Part shown: one piece after another, positions 32,891-42,083 of the stretch
How positions within the stretch are numbered: the stretch's first letter is position 1
How the letters are laid out: every line of letters starts with the position of its first letter
NCBI GenBank assembly: GCA_963834135.1
Contig: CAWIAN010000008.1
Location: forward strand, 248,001 to 312,000
Reading direction: 5' to 3'
Length of the DNA stretch: 64,000 nucleotides
Origin: Bog-257 sp963834135
GTDB taxonomy: Bacteria; Acidobacteriota; Terriglobia; Terriglobales; Acidobacteriaceae
Program-made: the position numbers and the translations under genes
The notes under the pieces: generated by a model
Databases searched by the model: none
What the model saw: the letters and a program-made list of their open reading frames with translations, nothing else
What the model was told of the DNA's origin: nothing

Positions 32891-33337
32891 TTACTTGCGG
32901 CAAGCCGAGCAGTATCCGCCAATCTCAAAGCGAGCCAGCAGGATGTGGAAGTGACAGTCACGCTCCACTTGTCCCTTCACCCGATCGAACAGGTCGCTCT
33001 CGAATTCCTGTACTTTGCCACAACGTAAACAGGTCATGTGCATGTGAGCGCGTTGCGGACGCCGTTCGTAAAAGTGTCCCTCACCCTTCACGTGCAGCAG
33101 GTCGAGTTCGTCGACCAGGCCGTGACGTTTCAGCAGGCCCAGAGTGCGATAGACGGTAACCCGATTGATGTTCGGATCGATGCGCACCGCCTTCCGAAGT
33201 ATCTGGGCGGCATCGAGGTGCTGACTGGCGGTTTCAATGATTTCCAGAATGACACGGCGTTGGCGCGTCATGCGGATACCGCGGCTTAAGAGAGCAGTTT
33301 GCAAGGCGCCGGGAGCTTCAGTCTGTGGTAGCGGCAT
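32891..33337 (-). CDS. Fur-family transcriptional regulator
   Basis: 148 residues. Winged helix at ~20-85 (MTRQRRVILEIIE, NRVTVYRTLGLLKRHGLV) and a C-terminal dimer domain. Structural zinc pairs CLRC (103-106) and CSAC (143-146). The regulatory-site region reads RAHMHMTC in place of the more usual HHDHxxC, so metal or ligand specificity may differ from classical Fur. It is divergent from a secreted protein and haem-protein cluster and next to the haem operon. Two 7-1-7 inverted repeats lie in the shared promoter. Could be Fur-, PerR- or Irr-like; sequence alone does not settle it. Confidence 0.9.
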   Translation of the reverse strand: MPLPQTEAPGALQTALLSRGIRMTRQRRVILEIIETASQHLDAAQILRKAVRIDPNINRVTVYRTLGLLKRHGLVDELDLLHVKGEGHFYERRPQRAHMHMTCLRCGKVQEFESDLFDRVKGQVERDCHFHILLARFEIGGYCSACRK

Positions 33338-33354
33338 TCGTAACCCACCTTGGC

Positions 33355-33379
33355 TGCAGTGAACTGCAACATTGTTGCA
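33355..33379. promoter_or_regulatory. overlapping palindromes, probable Fur-family operator 1
   Basis: TGCAACA-T-TGTTGCA (33365-33379) is a perfect 7-1-7 inverted repeat, the layout of Fur/PerR boxes. It overlaps a perfect 6-2-6 palindrome TGCAGT-GA-ACTGCA (33355-33368). It lies 28 bp before the ATG of the Fur-family gene, so autoregulation is likely. Confidence 0.7.
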
Positions 33380-33442
33380 ACAAATTCTGGTACAGGTTAT
33401 TGTCTTTGCTTTCTGGCTGTCGTTTAATAAGTAAGAAGCAGT

Positions 33443-33457
33443 TGCAACGTGGTTGCA
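33443..33457. promoter_or_regulatory. probable Fur-family operator 2
   Basis: TGCAACG-T-GGTTGCA is a 7-1-7 inverted repeat with a single mismatch and the same TGCAAC half-site as the box at 33365. It is 75 bp before the ATG at 33532 and so could control the secreted protein and cytochrome cluster. Confidence 0.65.
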
Positions 33458-33531
33458 TTTGTAATGCTTTTGTAAGTATAGCGTTAACTTCTTGGCATGG
33501 TCAATCAGATTCGCACTCTTTGGAGTTTTTC

Positions 33532-34410
33532 ATGACGACCGCGCTCCGTGGGATATCGGTCATTGCGGTTCTTCTGTTTCTTGAAATTTTGTTCGGTTTT
33601 CAGGCAAGTCTGCACGCACAAGAGCGTCCCTATTTCGTGACTTATTCGCAGGACATGGAGGAGCCGGGTAATCTCGACATCGAAAGTTTCAGTGTGGTTG
33701 GCAATCCAAAGGGTGGCGACGCCTTCATGGGTTCCGACGCTGAACTGGAATACGGCATCAAGACTTGGTGGACCACCGAGTTCTACCTCGACGGCCAGGC
33801 CACGGCGAGCCAAAGCACGATCTTTACCGGCTTCCGTTGGGAGAATCGCCTGCGTCCCTGGATGGGGGAGCACTGGATCAATCCTGTCCTTTATGCAGAG
33901 TTCGAGGACACCAGCGCCGATAAGACGCTGCGTGAGGTGGTTGGTCACGATGGCAACGATGACATGCTGGTACCCAACGGGATCGCTCGCATGGACAAAG
34001 AACGCGAGATGGAACTGAAGCTGATCCTGGGTAGTGATGTTCGAGGTTGGAACATCAGCGAGAATTTCATTACCGAGAAGAATCTTCAAAACGGTGAGCC
34101 GTGGGAGTTCGGCTATGCCCTCGGGGTGAGCCGTCCCCTGAAGCTGGCGGCCAGCGCCCAGGAGTGCGTCTTCTGTGCGGAAAAATTTCAGGCGGGAGCC
34201 GAGATGTACGGAGGTTTAGGCACTACGAACGGCTTCGGTACCAGTTTCACTTCGCAATACCTGGGGCCCACAATTAACTGGACTGCCCCCAACGGGATGA
34301 CGATTGGCATGTCGCCACAGTTTGGGCTTAACGGATACAGCATTCCGTTCCTGTTTCGCTTCTCGGTTTCCTACGAGATCGAACAGGTGTTCAGCCGTTT
34401 TCATCACTAA
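33532..34410 (+). CDS. secreted outer-membrane-type protein of unknown function
   Basis: 292 residues from ATG 33532 (GGAG 6 nt upstream); the open frame extends upstream through the operator region without sense. Signal peptide with core VIAVLLFLEILFGF, cleaved near HAQ-ERPYF. The mature part alternates strand-like segments (ELEYGIKTWWTTEFYLDGQ, STIFTGFRWENRLRPW, FGYALGVSRPLKLA) and ends in an aromatic FLFRFSVSYEIEQVFSRF, as in outer-membrane beta barrels. One CVFC motif is present. First gene of a unit with haem proteins under the Fur-type operators, so a role in metal or haem traffic is possible, by inference only. Confidence 0.7.
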   Translation: MTTALRGISVIAVLLFLEILFGFQASLHAQERPYFVTYSQDMEEPGNLDIESFSVVGNPKGGDAFMGSDAELEYGIKTWWTTEFYLDGQATASQSTIFTGFRWENRLRPWMGEHWINPVLYAEFEDTSADKTLREVVGHDGNDDMLVPNGIARMDKEREMELKLILGSDVRGWNISENFITEKNLQNGEPWEFGYALGVSRPLKLAASAQECVFCAEKFQAGAEMYGGLGTTNGFGTSFTSQYLGPTINWTAPNGMTIGMSPQFGLNGYSIPFLFRFSVSYEIEQVFSRFHH

Positions 34411-34438
34411 TTCATCAATAGGTGGAAAAGTAAGCGAT

Positions 34439-34849
34439 ATGATGCGCAGCGCAAAGTCGTTTCTGATTTCGGGTCTGTTCGTTCTGGCGACGCTCAGTGT
34501 GTTTGCCTCGGCCACTGCCGACGGTGCATGGCTCAATAAGGTGCCGGCGAAGGACCGCGACAAGACGAACCCGTACGGGAGCCAGTCCGACGCAATCGCC
34601 GCCGGACAGCGTGTCTTTCACGATCACTGCGCGCATTGTCATGGAGAGGATGCCGAGGGCACCAAAAAGCGGCCTTCGCTCCGGAGCGAACGGGTGCAAC
34701 AGCAGGCCAGCGAAGGCGACCTTCACTGGCTACTGGTGAACGGCTACATGAGCCATGGCATGCCGTCGTGGTCGAAGCTTGGCGACCCGCAGATCTGGCA
34801 GGTCATTACCTACGTTCGGTCGCTGCATGTGGAGCAGGCGTCCAAGTGA
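34439..34849 (+). CDS. small secreted c-type cytochrome
   Basis: 136 residues. Signal peptide (FLISGLFVLATLSVFASATA). One haem-c site CAHCH (64-68) and a distal Met in YMSHGMPSW (~109), i.e. a class-I-like monohaem cytochrome in the periplasm. Starts at ATG 34439 or the ATG three bases on. Its stop overlaps the next start (GTGA at 34846), so the two are coupled. Electron-transfer role inferred. Confidence 0.88.
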   Translation: MMRSAKSFLISGLFVLATLSVFASATADGAWLNKVPAKDRDKTNPYGSQSDAIAAGQRVFHDHCAHCHGEDAEGTKKRPSLRSERVQQQASEGDLHWLLVNGYMSHGMPSWSKLGDPQIWQVITYVRSLHVEQASK

Positions 34850-35307
34850 AGTCGGCGACAGTATGGTTGAAGAGAGGGGTGGTCATCCTTCTGGTGTTCT
34901 TGGTAGTGGCGCAGTTTGTTCCGATTAAGCGGGACAATCCGCAGCTGGATCAGTCGCACTCGATCTATGCGAAAGAGAAGGTGCCGGAGCAGGTGAAGAG
35001 CGTCTTCGAAGGATCGTGCGCGAACTGCCACTCCGATCTCACAGTATGGCCGTGGTACAGCTATGTTGCGCCGGTATCCTGGATGATTGCCAGCGATGTA
35101 CACGATGCGCGCAAGAAGATGAATTTTTCCGTGTGGGCCGATTATCCCTCGAACAAAAGAGAAGAAAAGCTGGAGAACATCTGCGAGCAGCTTACCAACG
35201 GCGACATGCCGGACTTCAAGTACCTATTGGTGCACCGTAACGCTCGCGTCACGCCTGCTGAGCGTGACGCCGTTTGCAAGTGGACTGAAGACTCAAGACA
35301 GTACTGA
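34846..35307 (+). CDS. membrane-anchored haem-binding domain protein
   Basis: 153 residues from GTG 34846, which overlaps the previous stop by 3 bp; longer in-frame starts lie inside the cytochrome gene. N-terminal anchor (GVVILLVFLVVAQFVP), then one haem-c site CANCH (58-62) and SDLTVWPWYSYVAPVSWMI. This matches the Haem_bd domain family, periplasmic proteins of unknown reaction. Downstream of the first cytochrome in the same unit. Confidence 0.85.
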   Translation: MKSATVWLKRGVVILLVFLVVAQFVPIKRDNPQLDQSHSIYAKEKVPEQVKSVFEGSCANCHSDLTVWPWYSYVAPVSWMIASDVHDARKKMNFSVWADYPSNKREEKLENICEQLTNGDMPDFKYLLVHRNARVTPAERDAVCKWTEDSRQY

Positions 35308-35410
35308 GCTAGGCGAGTGTTTATTTTTTCTCGCCTGATCTTCGGAAGCCGCGGGCGAATTGCCGGCATCCTCTTTTAGAATCATGAAGCATGATCCTGG
35401 AGGATCGACC

Positions 35411-35800
35411 TTGCGAATTCCGGCCCTGATCTTAAGTTTTGCCGTATCCATAACCATAATTTCGGCAGTCTTCAGCTCGAAACTTGCGTTGGCCCAGCAA
35501 TCCACCTTCCGTAGTGCGCCGGCCTCGGCGACGGCGATGAAGAATCCATATGCCAACAACGCTACCGCGTCCAGTGACGGTAAGGCGATCTATGGGAAAA
35601 TCTGTGCGCAATGCCACGGCAACAATCGCCAGGGCATGGGACCGGCACCCGCGTTGGACTCGCCGCACGTTCGCACCGCCAATCCGGGGGAGCTATTCTG
35701 GTTCATCACCAACGGCAAGCCTAGTTCGGGCATGCCGGCGTGGCCCAACCTCACCAAGCAGCAGAAGTGGCAGCTAGTGACATTTCTCCAGTCAAAGTGA
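35411..35800 (+). CDS. small secreted c-type cytochrome
   Basis: 129 residues. I start at TTG 35411 because GGAGG lies 7 nt upstream and the product then begins with a clean signal peptide (MRIPALILSFAVSITIISAV... ending ALAQQ). One haem-c site CAQCH (65-69) and a distal Met in SGMPAWP (~110). It resembles the cytochrome at 34439, so it may be a paralogue. About 100 bp separate it from the preceding gene, including a stem-loop, so it may be transcribed on its own. Confidence 0.87.
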   Translation: MRIPALILSFAVSITIISAVFSSKLALAQQSTFRSAPASATAMKNPYANNATASSDGKAIYGKICAQCHGNNRQGMGPAPALDSPHVRTANPGELFWFITNGKPSSGMPAWPNLTKQQKWQLVTFLQSK

Positions 35801-35886
35801 GACGAGTGGCTGCCTGTTAGCAGCCTGGCGTCAGGAAATCTCTTTCCTTACTGCAGCCCGCCTGCGAAATCCGATATAACAGAAAG

Positions 35887-36720
35887 GTGAGTGCCACCAA
35901 TCCATTCTTCGCGCCGAAGACAGCGCTGATCACCGGCGCGTCCAGCGGTATTGGGCTAGAGTTGGCGCATCTGTTTGCTCGCGACGGCTATCGGCTGGTG
36001 CTAGTGGCGCGCAACCGCGGTGCCCTGCGTGAACTCGCTACCGATTTGCAAGCACGTTACAACGCCGAGGTCTGGATCTCGCCTAAGGACTTGGCGCATC
36101 CCGCGGCTCCGCTTGAGCTCTACCAGGAGCTTCAGGAGTCGAATGTCGTGCTGGATGTGCTGGTCAACAATGCGGGCTTTGGCGCCGAGGGAGCGTTTCT
36201 GGAGACAGACTGGAATGTCGAAGCGGAGATGCTGCAGGTCAATATCGTCGCGCTGACGCACTTGACCAAACTCTTTCTGCCGCAAGTCCGTGCTCGTGAA
36301 GGCAAGCTCCTGAACGTTGCCAGCACCGCCGCATTCCTTCCCGGACCGTATATGTCCGTTTACTACGCGAGTAAGGCCTTCGTGCTCCACTTTACCGAAG
36401 CGATTGCCGAGGAATTGAGCGGAACCAAGGCGACCATTACGTGTCTGTGTCCTGGACCGGTGAAGACCAACTTCCAGAAGCGCGCCAACATTGCCGATTC
36501 AAATCTGCTGCACGGACCGCTGCTGGTGGATGTGCGCGATGTGGCACAGGCGGCATATGACGGCATGAAGCGCGGCAAGCGCCTGGTTATTCCGGGATGG
36601 AAGAACCGCGTCGTGGTCGAGTCGCTGCGGGTTGCGCCGCGCAGCATGACGCCGAAGATGGTGCGGAGGCTGCATGAGAAGAAGGGAAGCAGCCAAAAGC
36701 CCGGGTTTTCCGAGAAATAG
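35887..36720 (+). CDS. short-chain dehydrogenase/reductase (SDR)
   Basis: 277 residues, GTG start. Cofactor motif TGASSGIG (16-23), NNAG in VNNAGFGAEGAFL, and catalytic Tyr159-x3-Lys163 (YYASK) with Ser in LLNVASTAAFLPG. The sequence after Lys (ALVLHFTEAIAEELSG-like) suits the classical DltE/YqjQ-type SDRs acting on lipids, keto groups or unknown substrates. NAD(P)-dependent. It converges on the ArsA-like gene with no gap between the stops (36720/36721). Confidence 0.88.
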   Translation: MSATNPFFAPKTALITGASSGIGLELAHLFARDGYRLVLVARNRGALRELATDLQARYNAEVWISPKDLAHPAAPLELYQELQESNVVLDVLVNNAGFGAEGAFLETDWNVEAEMLQVNIVALTHLTKLFLPQVRAREGKLLNVASTAAFLPGPYMSVYYASKAFVLHFTEAIAEELSGTKATITCLCPGPVKTNFQKRANIADSNLLHGPLLVDVRDVAQAAYDGMKRGKRLVIPGWKNRVVVESLRVAPRSMTPKMVRRLHEKKGSSQKPGFSEK

Positions 36721-38673
36721 TTACTTCCGCTCTGCCGCAGAACTTTGTATCCGCCAGAGCTCCTGCGTAAATCGTTTCAGGCCGTCCGCTCCTGCAATCT
36801 CTTCCTCAAACTCTCGCGCCACAAAGACATCACCGCCGCGCATTTGCCGCCGCAAACTCGCTACCGAGGCGGCCTGCCACTGCTCCGTCAATCTGCAGCG
36901 TGCACACGCACCACGATCGCCGATCAGTATCCGATTCAGGAACACGGCTCCGACCGGCGCTTCCAACGCATCGAGATCTTTCATCAAGCGTCGCGTCTCG
37001 TAATCTGGTAGCGGCTCTGGCAAGGTGACGACAACAACCCGGCTGCGCGCGCTATCTCGCAGGATCGCCGCCAATTCGCGCACATTCTGCGAAAGCTTCG
37101 CCAATTCCACGGCCGCATCCTGAGCCATCGGCAGAGAACGATGCGCAGCCAGCGTCTTCAGCAGCAGGCGCGTCCACGCCAGCAATCGCGCAGGTGTGCG
37201 CAGCAGTTCCAGTGCATGTCCCGTTGGAGCCATATCGATCACCACGCGACCACCGGCTCGCAACAAATCAAGAATGCCAAAGATGGCAAAGATTTCGTCG
37301 ACTCCCGGCGGCACGACTTCGAGCAGCGCCAGCAGGAATTTGCGATCGAGGCTGACGTCCACATGGATGCCGCGCTCTTCTCCGGTCATCGCGTCGTTCA
37401 GCTTTCGGCGCAACTTCTCCGCCCACTCCCGGAAGTCCGCCATCGCATCGAACTCGGCCGCTAACAGCTTGCGATCATTCAGCACAGGTTTCGGCTGACT
37501 ACCAATGCTTGCCTGGAAAACGTCGTCCAGCGAAGGTGCGGGATCGATCGAGCAGATCGTGACGCTTTCTTCTTTCGCTGAGTGCCGATGATGAAACGCC
37601 AGCCCTGCCGAGATCGTGGTCTTTCCCACGCCACCTTTGCCCAGAGTCAGCGTCAACGGGGTCGCGAGCCTCGGCCACTCAGCCGGTTCGAACTTCAGCT
37701 TGGCGACTTTCGGAGCTTTCGTAATGACGGACCCGGAAAGCTTCTTGCGCTCGAAGATGTGTGCGCCAAAAGTGCGTAGCGCTCCAGTCCCGAGAATCGG
37801 ACATCCAGGATCCTCACCCACGAGCATCTTGGCCTCGGGAAAACGCTTTCGCAGAAAGTTCCGTGCTGCCCGAGCCTCACCGATGCGCCTCTTACATCGG
37901 GGACAACCGGCGGCACTCTCGACAACCCGGTTCAGCACAACCTCGGTAATCTGGTTCGCCGTACTCGCATTGGAGAACGCAGACGCCGATCGCGCCGCTT
38001 CATTCAGCGAGAACGGCTCCGGCGTCGTCACCAGCACTACCTTGGAGCCGTGCGCCGACAAAGCTTCTTCCACTTCCGCCACCATTCGCGTCCAACGATC
38101 GAGCGCCGGCTCACGCTCGACGTGTCCTCCGAAGTGCTGAGCCAGGACCACGTTGCGTGAGGCCGCCGCCTCCAGCACATCGAGGAAACGGGCGAAGTGT
38201 TCGGGCATCTGGAAAAGACGAATAGCGTGACCCATGGGCGCGGTATCGATTATGACTTCGTCGAAGCTGCCGGCAAGCAACTCGTGAATAGCCAGCAGGG
38301 CCGCTACCTCAGCCATTCCCGGCAGGCTGGTGTCGAGCAGGGGCTCCAATTCGTCGCTGGTAAATAGGCTGCCCTTATTGAGCAGCGTAAGAATGTCGGC
38401 CCGCTCACGATTCAGGAATGTTTTGATCTGGCGGTCAGGGTCAATCTGGCGTGCCCAAAGCTGTCCTTTCGTGCGTAGCCGTTTGGCGGAATCTGCAAGT
38501 TTTATTTGGAGCACGTCGGCCAGCGAGTGCGCCGGGTCGGTCGAAAGCAGGAGGATGCGTTTGCGGGGATTCGCTGCGGCGCGATGCAGGGCAAAAGCCG
38601 ACGACACCGTCGTCTTACCGACCCCGCCCTTGCCGATAAAGAAGATGAACCGAGCCACGGGACAATCTCGCAC
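36721..38673 (-). CDS. tandem ArsA/Get3-like ATPase
   Basis: 650 residues, two homologous halves. P-loops with the deviant Walker A GKGGVGKTT at ~14-22 and again at ~346-354. Switch-like IDTAPMGHAIRLFQMP in the first half is matched by IDMAPTGHALELLRTP in the second. Each half has a CxxC (CPRC near 257, CARC near 591) at the position where Get3 dimers bind a shared zinc. So this is a fused pseudo-dimer. ArsA drives arsenite efflux and Get3 targets tail-anchored proteins; no arsenic gene is nearby, so a chaperone/targeting role looks at least as likely. GTG start, no clear Shine-Dalgarno; GTG at 38658 possible. Confidence 0.85.
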   Translation of the reverse strand: MRDCPVARFIFFIGKGGVGKTTVSSAFALHRAAANPRKRILLLSTDPAHSLADVLQIKLADSAKRLRTKGQLWARQIDPDRQIKTFLNRERADILTLLNKGSLFTSDELEPLLDTSLPGMAEVAALLAIHELLAGSFDEVIIDTAPMGHAIRLFQMPEHFARFLDVLEAAASRNVVLAQHFGGHVEREPALDRWTRMVAEVEEALSAHGSKVVLVTTPEPFSLNEAARSASAFSNASTANQITEVVLNRVVESAAGCPRCKRRIGEARAARNFLRKRFPEAKMLVGEDPGCPILGTGALRTFGAHIFERKKLSGSVITKAPKVAKLKFEPAEWPRLATPLTLTLGKGGVGKTTISAGLAFHHRHSAKEESVTICSIDPAPSLDDVFQASIGSQPKPVLNDRKLLAAEFDAMADFREWAEKLRRKLNDAMTGEERGIHVDVSLDRKFLLALLEVVPPGVDEIFAIFGILDLLRAGGRVVIDMAPTGHALELLRTPARLLAWTRLLLKTLAAHRSLPMAQDAAVELAKLSQNVRELAAILRDSARSRVVVVTLPEPLPDYETRRLMKDLDALEAPVGAVFLNRILIGDRGACARCRLTEQWQAASVASLRRQMRGGDVFVAREFEEEIAGADGLKRFTQELWRIQSSAAERK

Positions 38674-38756
38674 ACGCGGGCCAGACAGGCAAGCTGAGCC
38701 CAGCGTTTGGCGTTCTCAGGTGACTCGCGTAGGATGGAATCGCCAGCCAAATAGCT

Positions 38757-41700
38757 ATGAAACCTGTGGTCGCCGTAGCCGTCCTTCTCCTTTTTTCTTT
38801 CGCAACCGTTTTGGCCCAGCAGGCCCCGGCCACTACCCCGCAGCCAGCAGGGCAGAGCACAACCAACGGATCGGCCCAGCCGGCTCCGGGCCAAGACACC
38901 GCGCAATCCGGGCCCGCACAGGCTCCTGCGCCACCCGACTATTCGCAGCAGTCCTACGTCGTCCAACATTTCAGCGAGTCCATGCGCTTTGAGGACGACG
39001 GCACCGGTAGCGACCAGACAGATGCCACCATCAAAGTCGTGAGCGAAAGCGGAGTGCAGGCGCTTGGCCAGATCAAGGTCGGTTACAGCGCGCTAAGTGA
39101 CAAAATCGAGATCGCTTACGTGCGCGTGCACAAGCCGGATGGCACGGTGATCCAGGCGCAGGAATCGGCGATCCAGGATCTGACCTTTCCGGACGCGCCG
39201 GTCTACACCGACTACCACGAGAAGCACATCAGCGTTCCGTCGCTGCGTCCCGGTGACGTGCTCGAGTATCGCTTCATCCGAACGGTGGTCAATCCGCTCA
39301 CTCCTGGGCAGTTTTGGACCAGCTTCAGCTTCGCGGATAAGGGCATCGTGCTGGAGGAACAGCTCATCATCAACGTTCCGAAAGATCGCCAGATCACGCT
39401 CAAATCGAAACCCGGCTACGTGCCCGTGACGAAAGATGAAGGCGACCGCCGCATCTATACCTGGACGCATTCGCGGCTGAAGGATGAAGACGACGCCAAG
39501 AGCAAGAAGAAGCCGAAGCAGGACGAAATTCCCACTGTCCAGTTGACGACCTTCAAGAGTTGGCAGGAAGTGGGAACCTGGTACGCCAATCTTGAGCGCG
39601 AGCGTCGTATCCCCGACTCCGCCGTCAAAGCCGAAGCCGAGGCACTGGTGAAGGGCAAGACGGACGACATGCAGAAAGTGAAGGCGCTTTACGACTACGT
39701 ATCGCGCAACATTCGCTACGTCAGCCTGTCGTTCGGACTGGGTCGCATTCAGCCACACGCAGCGAGCGAAGTTTTATCTAACGGATATGGTGATTGCAAA
39801 GACAAGAACACACTGCTGGCGGCGCTGCTCGATGCCGAAGGATTCAAGTCGACCTCGGTGCTGATCGGCTCCAAGCGCAAGCTCGATCCTGATGTGCCCT
39901 CGCCCATGCAGTTCGACCACGTCATCACGCGCGTGCCGGTCGATGGCAAAGAGATATGGCTCGACAGCACGCCGGGCATTGCCCCCTTTCGCATGCTTTC
40001 CGCAAACCTTCGCGGCAAGCAGGCGCTCGCCATCTCGCCCGACGGCAAGGCCGAGCTCGTATGGACGCCCACGGACCTGCCCTTCGACGCATTCGATCGC
40101 ACCTCGATCGTGGGCGACGTGAGCGACACTGGCAAGATCACGGGACACGTCAGCATCACCTCCCGCGGCGACAACGAGATGTTCCTGCGTTTCGCCATGC
40201 GTCGCATGCCCAGCAATCGCTGGAAAGATATTTTTGACTACATGATGCAGCACGTCGGGATGCGCGGAGCCGAAATCACCAACCTCAAGGCCAGCGATCC
40301 GAGTGACACCGACACTCCTATTCACGTCGACTTCGATATCACTGATTACAACTACTTTGACTGGTCGGCTGCCGACTCGAAGTTCGCGTTGCCGCTTTCA
40401 ACGGTCGCGCTGCCGAAAATGGACGACTCCGACGATGATGATGAGGGAGCTGCTGACGAACCCATCAAGTTCGGAGCCGCGCAGGAAATCCAGGCGGACC
40501 TAAAGCTGACGTTTCCTGCAAAATACAAGTTGCGCGTTCCCATTCCGGTGGATGTGAAGCGCGATTACGCCGAATATCACTCTGTGTATAGCAATCAGGG
40601 GAACGAGTTCGTCAGTAAGCGAACCCTGAAATTCATGGTTCGCGAGATCCCCCAAAGCCGCGCCGATGACTATGCGGCTTTCCAGCGCGTGGTGAAATCG
40701 GACGAAGGGCAGCAAGTCTCGCTGGAGAACACGCAGCCCGGAACGTCGGGCGCAGGTGGCAGCGAATCGGCTGCCGACCTCAACGGAGCGGCCCTACAAG
40801 CGATCAACAATCAACGCTACGATCTCGCGATTGACTTGTTGCAGCGCGTGGTCAAGCTCGATCCGAAGTACAAGTCGGCTTGGGACAACCTCGGCCGCGC
40901 TTACCTGGCATTGGGCAAGAATGACGAAGCTGCGCAGGCGTTCCAGAAGCAGATCGAAATCAACCCCTACGACGAGTTCGCATATAACGGACTGGGCCTC
41001 GTCGATCAGCGCCAGGCGAAGTATGACGAAGCCATCAAGCAATTCCAGAAGCAGATTGAGATCAATCCGCTGGACCAGAACGCGCACGCCAACCTTGGGC
41101 TGCTTTACGTAAATCAAAGGCGCTTCGCCGAAGCGGTTCCTGAGCTGCAGAAGGCTGTCGACATTCATCCCAAGAATCCGCTGCTACAAATCTCGCTTGG
41201 CCAGGCATACATCGCCACCAATCAGACGGACAAAGGAATGGCCGCATTCGACAAGGCCGTCGCATTGGCGCCGGTTCCCATGACCTGGAACAACATTGCC
41301 TATTCGCTTTCCGAACAAGACATTCAACTCGATCGCGCGGGCAAATATTCTGACGCTGCGTTGAATGCGACCGAGACGCAGATGCGGGACGTCAACCTCG
41401 ACTCTTTGCGCATGCAGGATCTGGCCACCAGCGACTTCCTCTTCAACGCATGGGATACCAGGGGTTGGATCGAATTTAAACGCGGTAACCTTGATGCCGC
41501 GGAAAGCTACGTCTTGCCTGCGTTCCTGGCCGCTGGACACGGCGATGAGGCCGAGCACCTGGGAGAAATCTACGAGAAGCGCGGGAAGAAAGACGAGGCG
41601 ATCCGCTACTACATCTTCTCGCTCATCTCCGACACTCCGGATTCGGAAGCGCGAACCCGGCTTACGAGGCTAGGTATTCAGAACGCGGACAGCAGAATGG

Positions 41701-42002
41701 CTGCAGCTCGAACCGATCTGCAAAAACTGCGTACGATTCCGCTATCTCAATCTGGCAAGGGCACAGCCGAGTTCTACCTGCTCATGTCACCGGGCAAGGT
41801 TGAGCAGGTGAAGTTCATCAAGGGAGATGACGCCCTGAAGAGCTTGGGTGATGCGCTGCAAGAATCCGATGTGAAGATGAAGTTCCCGCCGGGCGTTGAG
41901 GTGCAGGCGGTGCGGAGAGCAATCTTGCATTGCGGAACAGCATCGCCGGGTCCGTGTAGCCTGGAGTTCGTGCCCTCGAGCGAAGTGCGATCGTTGAACT
42001 AA
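38757..42002 (+). CDS. secreted DUF3857 - transglutaminase-like - TPR protein
   Basis: 1081 residues. Signal peptide (VVAVAVLLLFSFATVLAQQ), a Pro/Gln-rich linker (~22-65), and a DUF3857-like beta domain (~70-280). A transglutaminase-like core follows, with Cys near 347 (NGYGDCKDKN), His near 387 (FDHVITRVP) and Asp near 402 (WLDSTP), so the Cys-His-Asp triad is intact. TPR repeats from ~675 to ~980 (AWDNLGRAYLALGKNDEAAQ and similar). The acidic run DDSDDDDEGA lies near 562. Periplasmic. Enzymatic role (peptidase, crosslinker or scaffold) is unknown; the architecture recurs in Acidobacteriota and Bacteroidota. Confidence 0.88.
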   Translation: MKPVVAVAVLLLFSFATVLAQQAPATTPQPAGQSTTNGSAQPAPGQDTAQSGPAQAPAPPDYSQQSYVVQHFSESMRFEDDGTGSDQTDATIKVVSESGVQALGQIKVGYSALSDKIEIAYVRVHKPDGTVIQAQESAIQDLTFPDAPVYTDYHEKHISVPSLRPGDVLEYRFIRTVVNPLTPGQFWTSFSFADKGIVLEEQLIINVPKDRQITLKSKPGYVPVTKDEGDRRIYTWTHSRLKDEDDAKSKKKPKQDEIPTVQLTTFKSWQEVGTWYANLERERRIPDSAVKAEAEALVKGKTDDMQKVKALYDYVSRNIRYVSLSFGLGRIQPHAASEVLSNGYGDCKDKNTLLAALLDAEGFKSTSVLIGSKRKLDPDVPSPMQFDHVITRVPVDGKEIWLDSTPGIAPFRMLSANLRGKQALAISPDGKAELVWTPTDLPFDAFDRTSIVGDVSDTGKITGHVSITSRGDNEMFLRFAMRRMPSNRWKDIFDYMMQHVGMRGAEITNLKASDPSDTDTPIHVDFDITDYNYFDWSAADSKFALPLSTVALPKMDDSDDDDEGAADEPIKFGAAQEIQADLKLTFPAKYKLRVPIPVDVKRDYAEYHSVYSNQGNEFVSKRTLKFMVREIPQSRADDYAAFQRVVKSDEGQQVSLENTQPGTSGAGGSESAADLNGAALQAINNQRYDLAIDLLQRVVKLDPKYKSAWDNLGRAYLALGKNDEAAQAFQKQIEINPYDEFAYNGLGLVDQRQAKYDEAIKQFQKQIEINPLDQNAHANLGLLYVNQRRFAEAVPELQKAVDIHPKNPLLQISLGQAYIATNQTDKGMAAFDKAVALAPVPMTWNNIAYSLSEQDIQLDRAGKYSDAALNATETQMRDVNLDSLRMQDLATSDFLFNAWDTRGWIEFKRGNLDAAESYVLPAFLAAGHGDEAEHLGEIYEKRGKKDEAIRYYIFSLISDTPDSEARTRLTRLGIQNADSRMAAARTDLQKLRTIPLSQSGKGTAEFYLLMSPGKVEQVKFIKGDDALKSLGDALQESDVKMKFPPGVEVQAVRRAILHCGTASPGPCSLEFVPSSEVRSLN

Positions 42003-42083
42003 GAGCTCGGACTAAACGGAGTTGCCGGCGATCTACAATGCTCTTCATTTTGCGATAGGATAGCGCTAGTAGAGGAGACTGCG

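Noticed and set aside
35311..35336. AGGCGAG/CTCGCCT stem with T-rich loop before the second cytochrome
   Set aside because: The T-run lies in the loop and not after the stem, so I do not call it a terminator; it may be chance.
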